16,211 bases of DNA. Source: CAYSLZ01 sp964468355 (GTDB lineage Bacteria; Patescibacteriota; Microgenomatia; UBA12405; JAHJSD01). The stretch lies in contig CAYXSV010000038.1 in NCBI GenBank assembly GCA_964468355.1, positions 1 to 16,211 on the forward strand, in the 5' to 3' direction. Shown here one piece after another: positions 1 to 6,496 of this stretch. The translations under genes and the position numbers were made by a program. How positions within the stretch are numbered: position 1 is the stretch's first letter; every line of letters begins with the position of its first letter. The notes beneath the pieces were generated by a model. That model made no database searches. It was not told the DNA's origin and saw only the letters and a list, made by a program, of their open reading frames with translations.

Positions 1-1
1 G

Positions 2-571
2 GGTTGGCTTAACAACGATGGAGATTATTTAATTCTTAAGAATGCCAGTGGTACTGAAGTGGATTTTGTTGCCTGGGAAAGCGGATACGATAATTCTCAT
101 CAAGGTTGGAGTATTTCAGCCGGTGATGGTCAGTCAATAGCAAGGGTTAGCCCGGGATTTGATGATAATAATAATGTAAATGATTGGGAAGTTCTTGGAG
201 ATGATAGCGAGGAAAGTCCGAATCCGGGGACGAATCCGCACAGCCATATTCAGGTGGATATAAGCCGGAATGAACAGGATTTGATTGTTGATTTTGACAA
301 TGCGGAGGGATTTGACAAAGTAAAATATTCGGTTTTTTATCAATACCGGTATGAGGGCGAAGAAATTGACATGCAGATTGAGGGTGAAAAAGACAAGCCG
401 ATTGAAGTTGAACAGTTCAGTTTAGACTCGCTTTATTTTGGCTCATGTTCGTCTTTGGGAGTAGTCTGCACACCACACCGGCAGGTTGAAAATGTGGAGG
501 TCCACTTGCTTTACAAAAACGGCAATGCAATACTTGGTTCAAGCAGTTATGATTTTGACTGGCAAAACTAA
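2..571 (+). CDS. Lamin-tail-domain (LTD) secreted protein, 3' part only
   Basis: The reading frame is already open at position 2, so this is the C-terminal 189 residues of a longer protein; the GTG at 59 is internal, not a start. The first ~75 residues read as the second half of a lamin-tail domain: a GWLNNDGDYLIL strand, GTEVDFVAW, the GQSIARV turn, then an NDWEVLG...PNPGTNP ending, matching the usual LTD order (NxGDxVxL, VDxVxY, SxxR, W, PGxxN). LTDs in bacteria are small Ig-like beta-sandwich modules of exported proteins. The remaining ~110 residues are acidic, beta-rich and unassigned, with a Cys pair near CSSLGVVC. There is no C-terminal membrane segment or sorting signal, so the protein is probably released or held by its missing N-terminus. 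The stop at 569-571 lies 3 nt before the next ATG, which suggests co-transcription. LTD call is fairly sure; function is unknown. Confidence 0.75.
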   Translation, partial: GWLNNDGDYLILKNASGTEVDFVAWESGYDNSHQGWSISAGDGQSIARVSPGFDDNNNVNDWEVLGDDSEESPNPGTNPHSHIQVDISRNEQDLIVDFDNAEGFDKVKYSVFYQYRYEGEEIDMQIEGEKDKPIEVEQFSLDSLYFGSCSSLGVVCTPHRQVENVEVHLLYKNGNAILGSSSYDFDWQN

Positions 572-574
572 ATA

Positions 575-1861
575 ATGAAAAAGAAAATAACAGCTCTGGC
601 ACTGGTCTTGATTGGCTGTCTTTTTTTTATTCATCCGCCGGCTTGGGCAGCAGATTTGGAAGTTAGTTGCGGTCCTGACGAATGTACTTCTTTAGGAACG
701 GAGCCCTTGTTTTCGGAAACAGGCATGTTTCCCGGAAAGGAAATTTCTAAAGTTATTAGAGCAATTAATAATTATGATGAAGCCCGAGAGTTTGCAATTG
801 AAGCTGTGAACCTGGACAGCACTGGAGATTTAGACAAAGTGTTGGAAATAAAGATTATAGAGTTGGACAGCGGTACCGTGGTTTATTCCCAAAATGTATT
901 GGCAAATTTTGTTGACCAATATCATATTTTGTCAGAGGTATCTAACTTAGATGATAATTTTAAAGAATATGAAATAATAGTTAATTTGCCAAGTTGGGTT
1001 GGTAATAATTATCAGAATAAATTGTTGGGATTTGATTTAAATTTAGGTTTCGAAATGATTGACGCCGAAGTAAATCCCACTCCAACTTTAACTCCAACCC
1101 CATCCGGTCCGTCAAACACACCGGGAGCCGGACCAACAAATACTCCCGTTCCGATCGATGGTTGTACCGCTGATATGCCTAGCGACATAACAAATTTAAC
1201 TGCAACGGGTGGAATTAATACGGTTACTTTAAATTGGTCCGCTTCTTCTCCAGTTACACATTACGGAATTCGATACGGTATCAGCCCCGGAAGCTATCTT
1301 TACGGGAATGTCGATATCGGTAATACAACTTCTTACGTAGTTGGAGGGTTATCATCTGGATTTACTTACTATTTTCAAGTAGTTCCAATTAACGACTGCC
1401 AGGCCGGTAATTGGTCGAATGAAGTTTCAGCGTTTGTTTCGACCGGGGCTGTTTTAGGTGAAGAAGAAACACCGCCGCCGGCAACCGGTTTTAATGAAGA
1501 GGAAGTGGAAGTATTAGGAGAAGAAACCGAGCCGGGAGAAGTCGGGGGAGAAGGAGAATTACCACCCGGTGAAACAGAAGGAATAACAACAGAAAAAATC
1601 TGCTGGTGGTGGTTGTTGGCGATATCGGCTTTAATTATCAACATAATTTTTGTTAGAAAAAATAAAGAAAAAATAAAACAAAACAAACGGCTGTGGCTGA
1701 TTCCGGCAGTAGTTTCTATTTCGGCCTTTTTCGGTGATTGGCTGGCTCACCGCTGGTTTGAACAGTCAGCATATTGCGGATGGATGTGGTTGTTGGTAAT
1801 CGGTAGTTTTATTTTGCCGTTTGGATTACACTATTTTCAGAAACAATTGACAACTTCGTAG
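575..1861 (+). CDS. Exported TasA/camelysin-like + FN3 protein with C-terminal membrane helices
   Basis: 428 residues. A lysine-rich start and hydrophobic core (res 2-25, ending AWA) form a signal peptide. Residues ~27-163 look like a TasA/camelysin-type beta-sandwich: a PG-containing strand (MFPGKEI), then an N-x-Y strand, and near the end the phrase VGNNYQNK followed by a DLNLGFE strand, as in that family; this assignment is inference by pattern. Residues ~168-193 are a Pro/Thr linker. Residues ~203-288 are a fibronectin type III domain (VTLNWSASS, TYYFQVVPIN). An acidic Glu/Pro/Gly stretch (291-340) with two VLGEE motifs leads to about three membrane helices (343-360, 373-395, 400-421). 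The first two are separated by a lysine-rich loop. It follows the LTD gene by 3 nt with no ribosome binding site. Likely a membrane-anchored surface protein; partner unknown. Confidence 0.7.
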   Translation: MKKKITALALVLIGCLFFIHPPAWAADLEVSCGPDECTSLGTEPLFSETGMFPGKEISKVIRAINNYDEAREFAIEAVNLDSTGDLDKVLEIKIIELDSGTVVYSQNVLANFVDQYHILSEVSNLDDNFKEYEIIVNLPSWVGNNYQNKLLGFDLNLGFEMIDAEVNPTPTLTPTPSGPSNTPGAGPTNTPVPIDGCTADMPSDITNLTATGGINTVTLNWSASSPVTHYGIRYGISPGSYLYGNVDIGNTTSYVVGGLSSGFTYYFQVVPINDCQAGNWSNEVSAFVSTGAVLGEEETPPPATGFNEEEVEVLGEETEPGEVGGEGELPPGETEGITTEKICWWWLLAISALIINIIFVRKNKEKIKQNKRLWLIPAVVSISAFFGDWLAHRWFEQSAYCGWMWLLVIGSFILPFGLHYFQKQLTTS

Positions 1862-1877
1862 TTTTTTGGCGGTATTC

Positions 1878-1906
1878 TTCACTTTTTGTAAAAAAAAGTG
1901 TAATAT
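1878..1906 (+). promoter_or_regulatory. Candidate sigma70-type promoter for the CAP gene, with palindrome in the spacer
   Basis: TTCACT (1878-1883, 4/6 to TTGACA), a 17-nt spacer and TAATAT (1901-1906). The ATG follows after 9 nt, so the transcript would have almost no leader. Most of the spacer and the end of the -35 box lie in an inverted repeat, CACTTTTT (1880-1887) and AAAAAGTG (1893-1900) with a 5-nt loop. There is no T-run after it on the + strand, so it is not a convincing intrinsic terminator; it might be an operator. Confidence 0.45.
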
Positions 1907-1915
1907 GAAAGAGAA

Positions 1916-2788
1916 ATGGGGCTTAAACAGCGAATAAAAAAATTATTTATTCCTCAAAAAGATAATAACTATCGGGCCGGATTACTTGACCTGCCCTTTT
2001 TGGCCTTTTTAACCGGCCTTTTTCTATTCAGCCAGCTTTCTTTAAATGTTCTTGCTTTAGTTCAGCCGGGTGTTTTAGGATATGCTTCCGATATTACTCC
2101 GGAAGGAATTGTTGAGCTGACTAACCAGGAGCGGGTTGAAATTGGTTTAGCGCCTTTGCAGTTAAATGAATGTTTGTCTGAAGGCGCTCAGCTAAAAGCC
2201 GGAGATATGTTTGCCTTTGACTACTGGGCCCATAAATCACCAAGTGGTCGTCAACCATGGGAGTTTTTTCGCGAGGCCGGATATGAATACCGAGTGGCTG
2301 GTGAGAATTTAGCCCGTGATTTTATGAAATCCGAAGATGTAGTTCGTGCTTGGATGGAATCGCCGACGCATAAGGAAAATATTGTTAATCCTAAATATCA
2401 AGAAATAGGTGTAGCTGTTGTTGACGGAACTTTGGGAGGTATTAAAACTACTTTGGTAGTCCAATTTTTTGGAACACCGTCGAAATCAGTCGCCGCAGTT
2501 CAGCAGGAGCCGGAAGCTGAGCCGGAATTGCCGGTTAAAGTAGCTGATGCCGTAGTTGTCCAGGAAGAAGAACCTGGGCAAGAACCGTTAATAAATCCGC
2601 TTGGGTTTACTCAAAAAATAAGTACTTTTGTTATTGGGTTAGTTACCGGCGCTTTGCTTCTTGACGGTTACTTATACTTGAGGAAAAAGATTTACAGAAG
2701 TACGGGAAGAACAACTGCTCATCTCGGTTTTATGGGTCTAGTTTTAATTTTGATATTACTAGGTGGAAAGGCGGGGATGATTTTTTAA
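1916..2788 (+). CDS. CAP/SCP-like (YkwD-type) extracellular domain protein, membrane-anchored
   Basis: 290 residues. A basic N-terminus and a hydrophobic segment (res ~24-48) make a signal anchor. The CAP domain spans ~60-190 and starts with the typical LTNQERVEIGLAPL helix. The expected pocket residues are present: H106 in YWAHKSPSG, E130 in AGENLA, and H152 in the W-x-x-SPTHKENI motif. The IGVAVV and TLVVQFFG strands close the fold. CAP domains occur in secreted proteins across life and most bacterial ones have no proven activity. A Glu/Pro linker (195-225) is followed by two further hydrophobic helices (~236-255 and 267-287), so the domain is tethered between membrane segments. The gene has its own candidate promoter and no Shine-Dalgarno. 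The stop is followed one base later by the start of the next gene. Family call is secure; role is unknown. Confidence 0.88.
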   Translation: MGLKQRIKKLFIPQKDNNYRAGLLDLPFLAFLTGLFLFSQLSLNVLALVQPGVLGYASDITPEGIVELTNQERVEIGLAPLQLNECLSEGAQLKAGDMFAFDYWAHKSPSGRQPWEFFREAGYEYRVAGENLARDFMKSEDVVRAWMESPTHKENIVNPKYQEIGVAVVDGTLGGIKTTLVVQFFGTPSKSVAAVQQEPEAEPELPVKVADAVVVQEEEPGQEPLINPLGFTQKISTFVIGLVTGALLLDGYLYLRKKIYRSTGRTTAHLGFMGLVLILILLGGKAGMIF

Positions 2789-2789
2789 A

Positions 2790-3062
2790 ATGAAATTATT
2801 TGAAAAAGAAGTTGAATATAATCCGGTCAACTTTTGGGTCCTGTTTTTTGGATTTTCTTTGTCGGCCGGATTATTTTTTAGTTTTCCCTATCAATTACAA
2901 ATTCAACGATGGATAATTATCGGTACTGGAGTTTTTTACTTCCTTTGGGGTTTGTGGCACCATGGCCAAAAAGGAAATCTGTGTGTAAAAACCGCCTTAG
3001 AATACTTACTTTTTGCAATCCTTGGGACAAGTATTATTCTTTCAACTGTACTTCGCGGCTGA
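2790..3062 (+). CDS. Small three-helix membrane protein, unknown function
   Basis: 90 residues with about three hydrophobic helices: ~14-32 (WVLFFGFSLSAGLFFSF), ~40-57 (RWIIIGTGVFYFLWGLWHH) and ~69-87 (LEYLLFAILGTSIILSTVL). It begins one base after the CAP gene stop and is almost certainly co-transcribed with it. I recognise no family motif. Its acidic/basic ends suggest a simple inner-membrane protein. That it works with the CAP protein is inferred only from this coupling. Confidence 0.65.
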   Translation: MKLFEKEVEYNPVNFWVLFFGFSLSAGLFFSFPYQLQIQRWIIIGTGVFYFLWGLWHHGQKGNLCVKTALEYLLFAILGTSIILSTVLRG

Positions 3063-3065
3063 AAA

Positions 3066-3074
3066 TGATATAAT
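3066..3074 (+). promoter_or_regulatory. Extended -10 promoter (TGATATAAT)
   Basis: A perfect extended -10 element: TG (3066-3067), one base, TATAAT (3069-3074), starting just after the stop of the preceding gene. No good -35 is visible, which is acceptable for extended -10 promoters. The ATG at 3083 is only 8 nt downstream, so transcription would start at or next to the start codon. This also argues against the in-frame TTG at 3074, which lies inside the -10 box. Confidence 0.65.
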
Positions 3075-3082
3075 TGTCGGCA

Positions 3083-3574
3083 ATGAAAGCATATCTAAAA
3101 AATATTACCAAGGGTAAAGTCACCTGGTCTGAATTGGGAACAGAAATAAAAGATTTTATTTTGTCCGAACCTGATAAACAGTATCAGTTGATAATTGGGT
3201 CTGATTCACGTTCAAAAGACGTCAGGACCAAACCCGGAATTGATTTAGTTACGGCGGTGGTTATACATCGTAAAGGTAACGGCGGTAGATATTTCTGGTC
3301 TAAAGAGCGGATTGAAAATGTTTACTCGTTGAAGGAAAAACTTTACCGGGAAACAGTGGCTTCTTTGGAGGCGGCGAGGAAACTACTTGATATATTAAAG
3401 GATGATTTAAACGGTCATTATGAAGAATTGGAAATTCATATTGATGTCGGTGAAAACGGTCCAAGCAGACAGATGATAAAAGAGCTGGTTGGTATGGTCA
3501 ATGGCAATGGTTTTAAAGCAAAAGTTAAACCGTCTGCTTTTGCCGCCGCTTCCGTCGCCGACAAATATACTTAA
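3083..3574 (+). CDS. YkuK-family RNase H-like protein (DUF458)
   Basis: 163 residues from the ATG at 3083. The protein matches the YkuK/DUF458 RNase H-like family along its whole length: an early acidic strand IIGSDS, the VTAVVIHRKGNGGRYFW beta-hairpin, a long central helix, the HIDVGENGPSRQMIKELVGMV segment and the family-typical ending AAASVADKYT. The length fits B. subtilis YkuK (about 170 residues). The acidic residues in GSDS, HIDVGE and ADKYT are candidate metal ligands of an RNase H fold; activity and substrate are not established for the family. The alternative TTG at 3074 is in frame but lies inside the -10 box. The gene is followed 1 nt later by the left palindrome of the transposase element, so that element sits immediately behind this gene without breaking it. 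Confidence 0.85.
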   Translation: MKAYLKNITKGKVTWSELGTEIKDFILSEPDKQYQLIIGSDSRSKDVRTKPGIDLVTAVVIHRKGNGGRYFWSKERIENVYSLKEKLYRETVASLEAARKLLDILKDDLNGHYEELEIHIDVGENGPSRQMIKELVGMVNGNGFKAKVKPSAFAAASVADKYT

Positions 3575-3575
3575 A

Positions 3576-3598
3576 AATATCACCTTAGAGGTGATATT
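3576..3598 (+). repeat. Left REP-like palindrome of the RAYT element
   Basis: A 10-bp perfect inverted repeat, AATATCACCT (3576-3585) and AGGTGATATT (3589-3598), around a TAG loop. It is followed by AGGTATACACCT (3599-3610), which adds a further CACCT that can pair with the upstream AGGTG, so alternative hairpins are possible. The 18-nt core ATCACCTTAGAGGTGATA (3579-3596) recurs exactly at 4339-4356. There is no T-tract, so it is not a standard terminator. Confidence 0.85.
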
Positions 3599-3625
3599 AG
3601 GTATACACCTCTAATAAATTCATTA

Positions 3626-3634
3626 TGCTATCAT
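3626..3634 (+). promoter_or_regulatory. Extended -10 promoter of the transposase gene (TGCTATCAT)
   Basis: TG (3626-3627), one base, TATCAT (3629-3634, 5/6 to consensus), then 6 nt to the ATG at 3641. There is no Shine-Dalgarno, so a leaderless transcript is implied. The box lies just inside the left palindrome, placing the promoter within the element. Confidence 0.55.
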
Positions 3635-3640
3635 GTTTAT

Positions 3641-4312
3641 ATGCCGGGGCGTAAAGTTCCTTTGATTGAAGGTCACTTCTATCACATTATAAACCGGGGA
3701 GTGGGAGGTATTCCAATTTATAAAAATAAGTGGAATTACAAGAGGTTTTTAAATTATTTGATTTATTATCAAAATATTAACTGTCCTGGGAGATATTCTT
3801 ATTTCCTAAACTTACCTTTAAAGGAGAGGGGGAGTATTTTAGAAGAACTAAAACAAAGAAAGGAGTTTCATGTTGATTTAATATGTTATTGTTTAATGCC
3901 TACACACTTTCATTTGCTGCTTAAGCAAAGTACAAAAAATGGTATATCAAAATTTTTATCACAAATAACCAATGCGTATACTAGATATTTTAATTCATCA
4001 TTCAATAGAAAAGGTGGATTATTTCAGGGTAAATTTAAATCGGTAAAGATAGACAACGAGGAACAGCTCCTACATGTATCCAGATATATACACCTAAATC
4101 CTTATTCAGGGGGATTAGTTAAGGATTTTAAAAGTTTAATTAAATATTCTTACTCCTCCCTGCCAGAATACATTTCGGCAAAAGGTGATATGTGTCAAAA
4201 AAAAATAATTTTAGAATTATTTAAAACAAGAAATGATTACAAAAAATTTGTTTCTGATAGAGCCAATTATCAACGAGAGATTGAATTCATTAAGCATTTG
4301 GTATTAGATTAA
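3641..4312 (+). CDS. REP-associated tyrosine (Y1 HUH) transposase
   Basis: 223 residues, a full-length Y1 transposase of the TnpA-REP (RAYT) branch. The N-terminal strand (EGHFYHIINRG) is typical. The HUH metal-binding pair is H89 and H91 in LMPTHFHLLLKQ. The nucleophile is Y149 in SRYIHLNP, equivalent by motif to the single catalytic tyrosine of E. coli TnpA-REP. FQGKFKS (128-134) and the Y-S-S-LPEY segment also fit the family. The family nicks and rejoins single-stranded DNA at hairpins through a 5'-phosphotyrosine. No second orf (TnpB) is present. The gene looks intact: no frameshift, all catalytic residues kept. It is more A/T-rich than its neighbours, consistent with acquisition. RAYTs are often domesticated to mobilise REPs in one genome, so active transposition is not implied. 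Confidence 0.92.
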   Translation: MPGRKVPLIEGHFYHIINRGVGGIPIYKNKWNYKRFLNYLIYYQNINCPGRYSYFLNLPLKERGSILEELKQRKEFHVDLICYCLMPTHFHLLLKQSTKNGISKFLSQITNAYTRYFNSSFNRKGGLFQGKFKSVKIDNEEQLLHVSRYIHLNPYSGGLVKDFKSLIKYSYSSLPEYISAKGDMCQKKIILELFKTRNDYKKFVSDRANYQREIEFIKHLVLD

Positions 4313-4323
4313 TAAATTACCAA

Positions 4324-4370
4324 AGGTGTAAGTATAAAATCACCTTAGAGGTGATAAAAGGTGATAAAAT
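4324..4370 (+). repeat. Right REP-like palindrome with tandem 10-bp duplication
   Basis: AGGTGT (4324-4329), then the 18-nt core ATCACCTTAGAGGTGATA (4339-4356), identical to the left core. AGGTGATAAA then occurs twice head to tail (4349-4358 and 4359-4368). The inner AGGTGT is the mirror of ACACCT at the left end. With two AGGTG arms available to pair with CACCT, the right end can form alternative hairpins. Confidence 0.8.
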
Positions 4371-4372
4371 AG

Positions 4373-4401
4373 TTGACAAATTTGTAAATAAATTGTAAAA
4401 A
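4373..4401 (+). promoter_or_regulatory. Candidate rfbBA promoter next to the right palindrome
   Basis: A perfect TTGACA -35 (4373-4378), a 17-nt spacer and TAAAAA (4396-4401) preceded by TG. The -10 is weak at 4/6, but the -35 is exact. The start codon lies 16 nt after the -10, giving a leader of roughly 10 nt without a Shine-Dalgarno. The -35 begins 2 nt after the right repeat, so the transposase element borders or was inserted directly upstream of this promoter. Confidence 0.45.
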
Positions 4402-4417
4402 TTAGATTACACGCTTT

Positions 4418-5419
4418 ATGAAGATATTAGTCACTGGTGGAGCTGGTTTTATCGGCAGTAACTTTATTCACTATTGGCTTTCCCAATATCCGCAAGACGA
4501 AATTATCAACTTAGATAAGCTTACTTACGCCGGTAATTTGGATAATTTAAAAGATATTCAAGACAACGAAAATTATGAATTTGTTAAAGGGGATATTTGT
4601 GACGCAGATTTAGTCGATCAGTTAACTAAAGATGTTGATCTTATAGTTCATTTTGCCGCTGAATCTCATGTGGACCGGTCGATTGAAGGTCCAATGGTTT
4701 TTACTAAAACCAATGTTTTAGGAACACAAGTTCTTCTTGAGGCGGCACTTAAAAATAATGTCAGCCGGTTTCATCATATTTCCACTGATGAAGTTTTTGG
4801 TTCATTAGGTCTGGATTCAAATGAAAAGTTTTCGGAAACAACCCGGTATGATCCGAGAAGCCCTTATTCCGCTTCGAAAGCAGCCGCTGACCACTTAGTC
4901 CTTTCTTATTTTCATACCTTTGACTTGCCGGTTACTATCACTAATTGTTCTAATAACTACGGCCCTTATCAATATCCGGAGAAATTTATACCACGGATGA
5001 TAACTAGTTTGATTGAAGGTGAAAATATTTATATTTACGGTGACGGCAAATATGTGCGTGATTGGCTTTATGCTAAAGATCACTGCCGGGCAATTGATTT
5101 AGTGGTTAAAAAAGGTAAGCCCGGTCAAACTTACTGTGTCGGCGGAATGACTGAGGAAGTAAATAATTTGAAATTAGCTAAAATAATTCTGGATTTATTA
5201 GGAATGGGCGAAGATAGATTAGAGTTTGTCAAGGACAGGCCGGGCCATGATCGAAAATATGCAGTTGATTGGTCAAAAATTAAAAATGAATTAAGGTGGC
5301 GGCCGCAGAAAAGTTTACAAGAAGGATTAGCGGAAACCGTGGATTGGTATAGGGAAAATAAGGCCTGGTGGAAAGAATTAAAAAAAGAAGCGGAAAAATT
5401 TTACAGTAAACAAAAATGA
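4418..5419 (+). CDS. rfbB: dTDP-glucose 4,6-dehydratase
   Basis: 333 residues, the usual length for RmlB. An extended short-chain dehydrogenase: the NAD-binding GGAGFIG glycine motif is at res 7-13, followed by the NLDKLTYAGN segment specific to this enzyme. HFAAESHVDRSI (78-89) and the catalytic S-T-D-E at 122-125 (STDEVFG) are present, as is the Y150-x3-K154 pair (YSASK). The NNYGPYQYPEKFIP, GDGKYVRDWLY and RPGHDRKYA substrate-pocket motifs follow in order. It converts dTDP-glucose to dTDP-4-keto-6-deoxyglucose in the cytoplasm, the branch point to dTDP-rhamnose and related sugars. Its TGA overlaps the ATG of rfbA (ATGA at 5416-5419), so the two are translated together. The epimerase (rfbC) and reductase (rfbD) needed for rhamnose are not in the window. 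Confidence 0.95.
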   Translation: MKILVTGGAGFIGSNFIHYWLSQYPQDEIINLDKLTYAGNLDNLKDIQDNENYEFVKGDICDADLVDQLTKDVDLIVHFAAESHVDRSIEGPMVFTKTNVLGTQVLLEAALKNNVSRFHHISTDEVFGSLGLDSNEKFSETTRYDPRSPYSASKAAADHLVLSYFHTFDLPVTITNCSNNYGPYQYPEKFIPRMITSLIEGENIYIYGDGKYVRDWLYAKDHCRAIDLVVKKGKPGQTYCVGGMTEEVNNLKLAKIILDLLGMGEDRLEFVKDRPGHDRKYAVDWSKIKNELRWRPQKSLQEGLAETVDWYRENKAWWKELKKEAEKFYSKQK

Positions 5420-6495
5420 AAGGTTTAATAACAGCCGGCGGGCGGGGTACACGGATGCGACCGGTTACATTTAGCACTAATAAACATTTTATTCCAATCG
5501 CCAATAAGCCCCTTCTTTTTTACGGCCTGGAAGAAATGATTAATGCCGGGATAAAAGAAATTGGAATTAATTATAATCCCGGACAGGTTGAAGAACTAAA
5601 AGCCGTTTTGGGCAGCGGCGACAAGTGGGGTGTAAATTTTACCTATATTCTTCAGGAAAAACCATTAGGTTTGGCAAATATTATTGAAGTTTCGCGCGAT
5701 TTTATTGGTAAAAATAAGTTTGTAATGCATCTTGGTGATAATATTTTTTGGGGCGGGATTAAAGATCTTATTGATAAATTTAGACAATCCGACGCCAATG
5801 GAATGGTTACGGTAATCAAACATCCGGAAAATTTCCGAATGGGTGTTCCTTATTTAAATAAAGACGGTAGTTTAAAAGAAATAATTGAGAAGCCCGAAAA
5901 ACCACCTCATAATTTGGCTGTTCCCGGTTTGTATTTTTTTGATAAACATGCGTTAGAGTGTTTTGACGGAAAAAATAAAATAATACCGTCTTCACGCGGA
6001 GAATACGAAATCGGCTCCGTTTATAACTGGCTGGTGGATAACGGTTTTCAGGTTGAAATTGCGGAGTTTAAAGGAACTTGGAAAGATCCTGGTAAATTTA
6101 ATGACTGGTTGGATACAAATCGATTTATTCTCGATGAGTCTAAGGGTTCAAAAATAGAATCAAATTTATCCAAAGATGTTATAGTTGAGGGCCGGGTTTT
6201 TATTGGTGAAAATTGTCGGATATCTAGTTCTAGACTTCGCGGCCCTTTAGTAATTGGCAATAACGTAGAAATATCAGATTCCTTTATTGGTCCGTACTCA
6301 TCGATTTTTGATCATTGTAAAATAGAAAAAGCGAAAGTAGAAAATTCAGTTTTAATGAAAAACGTTCAAATAAATTCTCCCGGTAAACCATTAGACAGTT
6401 GTTTGCTGGGAAGGGAAACCATAATTTCAGGTAACCATCAGCCGGCAGAATCAATAGAACTCTTTCTAGGTAATCACTGCCGAGTTAAAATGTAA
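5416..6495 (+). CDS. rfbA: Glucose-1-phosphate thymidylyltransferase, long (beta-helix) form
   Basis: 359 residues. The nucleotidyltransferase domain (1-~240) has the GGRGTRMRP signature (8-16), K23, the G107-D108-N109 metal site, the EKP motif at 158-160 and GTWKDPG near 220. Residues ~247-345 contain repeated hexapeptide-like turns (VIVEGRVFIGENCRI, PLVIGNNVEI, SFIGPYSSI), a left-handed beta-helix. That makes it the long StrD-like type rather than the ~290-residue RmlA of enterobacteria. It makes dTDP-glucose from dTTP and glucose-1-phosphate, the substrate of the preceding enzyme. It overlaps rfbB by 4 nt. Its stop is separated by one base from the stop of the convergent minus-strand gene, and there is no terminator between them. 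Sugar specificity is inferred from the neighbouring rfbB; other nucleotide sugars are possible for this fold. Confidence 0.9.
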   Translation: MKGLITAGGRGTRMRPVTFSTNKHFIPIANKPLLFYGLEEMINAGIKEIGINYNPGQVEELKAVLGSGDKWGVNFTYILQEKPLGLANIIEVSRDFIGKNKFVMHLGDNIFWGGIKDLIDKFRQSDANGMVTVIKHPENFRMGVPYLNKDGSLKEIIEKPEKPPHNLAVPGLYFFDKHALECFDGKNKIIPSSRGEYEIGSVYNWLVDNGFQVEIAEFKGTWKDPGKFNDWLDTNRFILDESKGSKIESNLSKDVIVEGRVFIGENCRISSSRLRGPLVIGNNVEISDSFIGPYSSIFDHCKIEKAKVENSVLMKNVQINSPGKPLDSCLLGRETIISGNHQPAESIELFLGNHCRVKM

Positions 6496-6496
6496 T

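Larger units (their letters stand above)
3576..4370 (+). mobile_element. RAYT (REP-associated Y1 transposase) element with palindromic ends
   Basis: A single-gene unit of about 795 bp: a Y1 HUH transposase gene framed by two exact copies of an 18-nt palindromic core exactly 760 nt apart. On the inner side of each core lies ACACCT (3605-3610, 8 nt from the left core) or its complement AGGTGT (4324-4329, 9 nt from the right core), so the two ends mirror each other. This is the layout known for REP-associated tyrosine transposases, a branch of the IS200/IS605 group that recognises short hairpins as single strands. The element sits 1 nt after the ykuK-like stop and its right end is 3 nt from the rfbB -35 box. 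True boundaries and any target duplication cannot be defined from one copy. Confidence 0.75.

Noticed and set aside
59..571. GTG at 59 as the start of the first gene
   Set aside because: The frame is open to position 2 and the upstream residues complete a lamin-tail motif, so the gene begins outside the window.
1475..1490. LPXTG sortase signal (PPATG) in the FN3 protein
   Set aside because: The Leu is missing, and the motif is 38 residues before the membrane segment and followed by several helices, unlike a sortase tail.
1880..1900. Intrinsic terminator after the FN3 protein gene
   Set aside because: The hairpin has an all-A/T stem core with no following T-run on the + strand and overlaps a likely promoter.
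3074..3082. TTG at 3074 as the start of the YkuK-like gene
   Set aside because: It overlaps the last base of a perfect TGnTATAAT box; the ATG at 3083 fits the family start better.
3576..3598. Intrinsic terminator for the YkuK-like gene
   Set aside because: There is a strong stem, but no T-tract follows, and the identical core recurs at the other side of the transposase gene.
3576..4370. CRISPR array
   Set aside because: Only two palindromic copies 760 nt apart with a transposase gene between them; no regular spacers and no cas genes.
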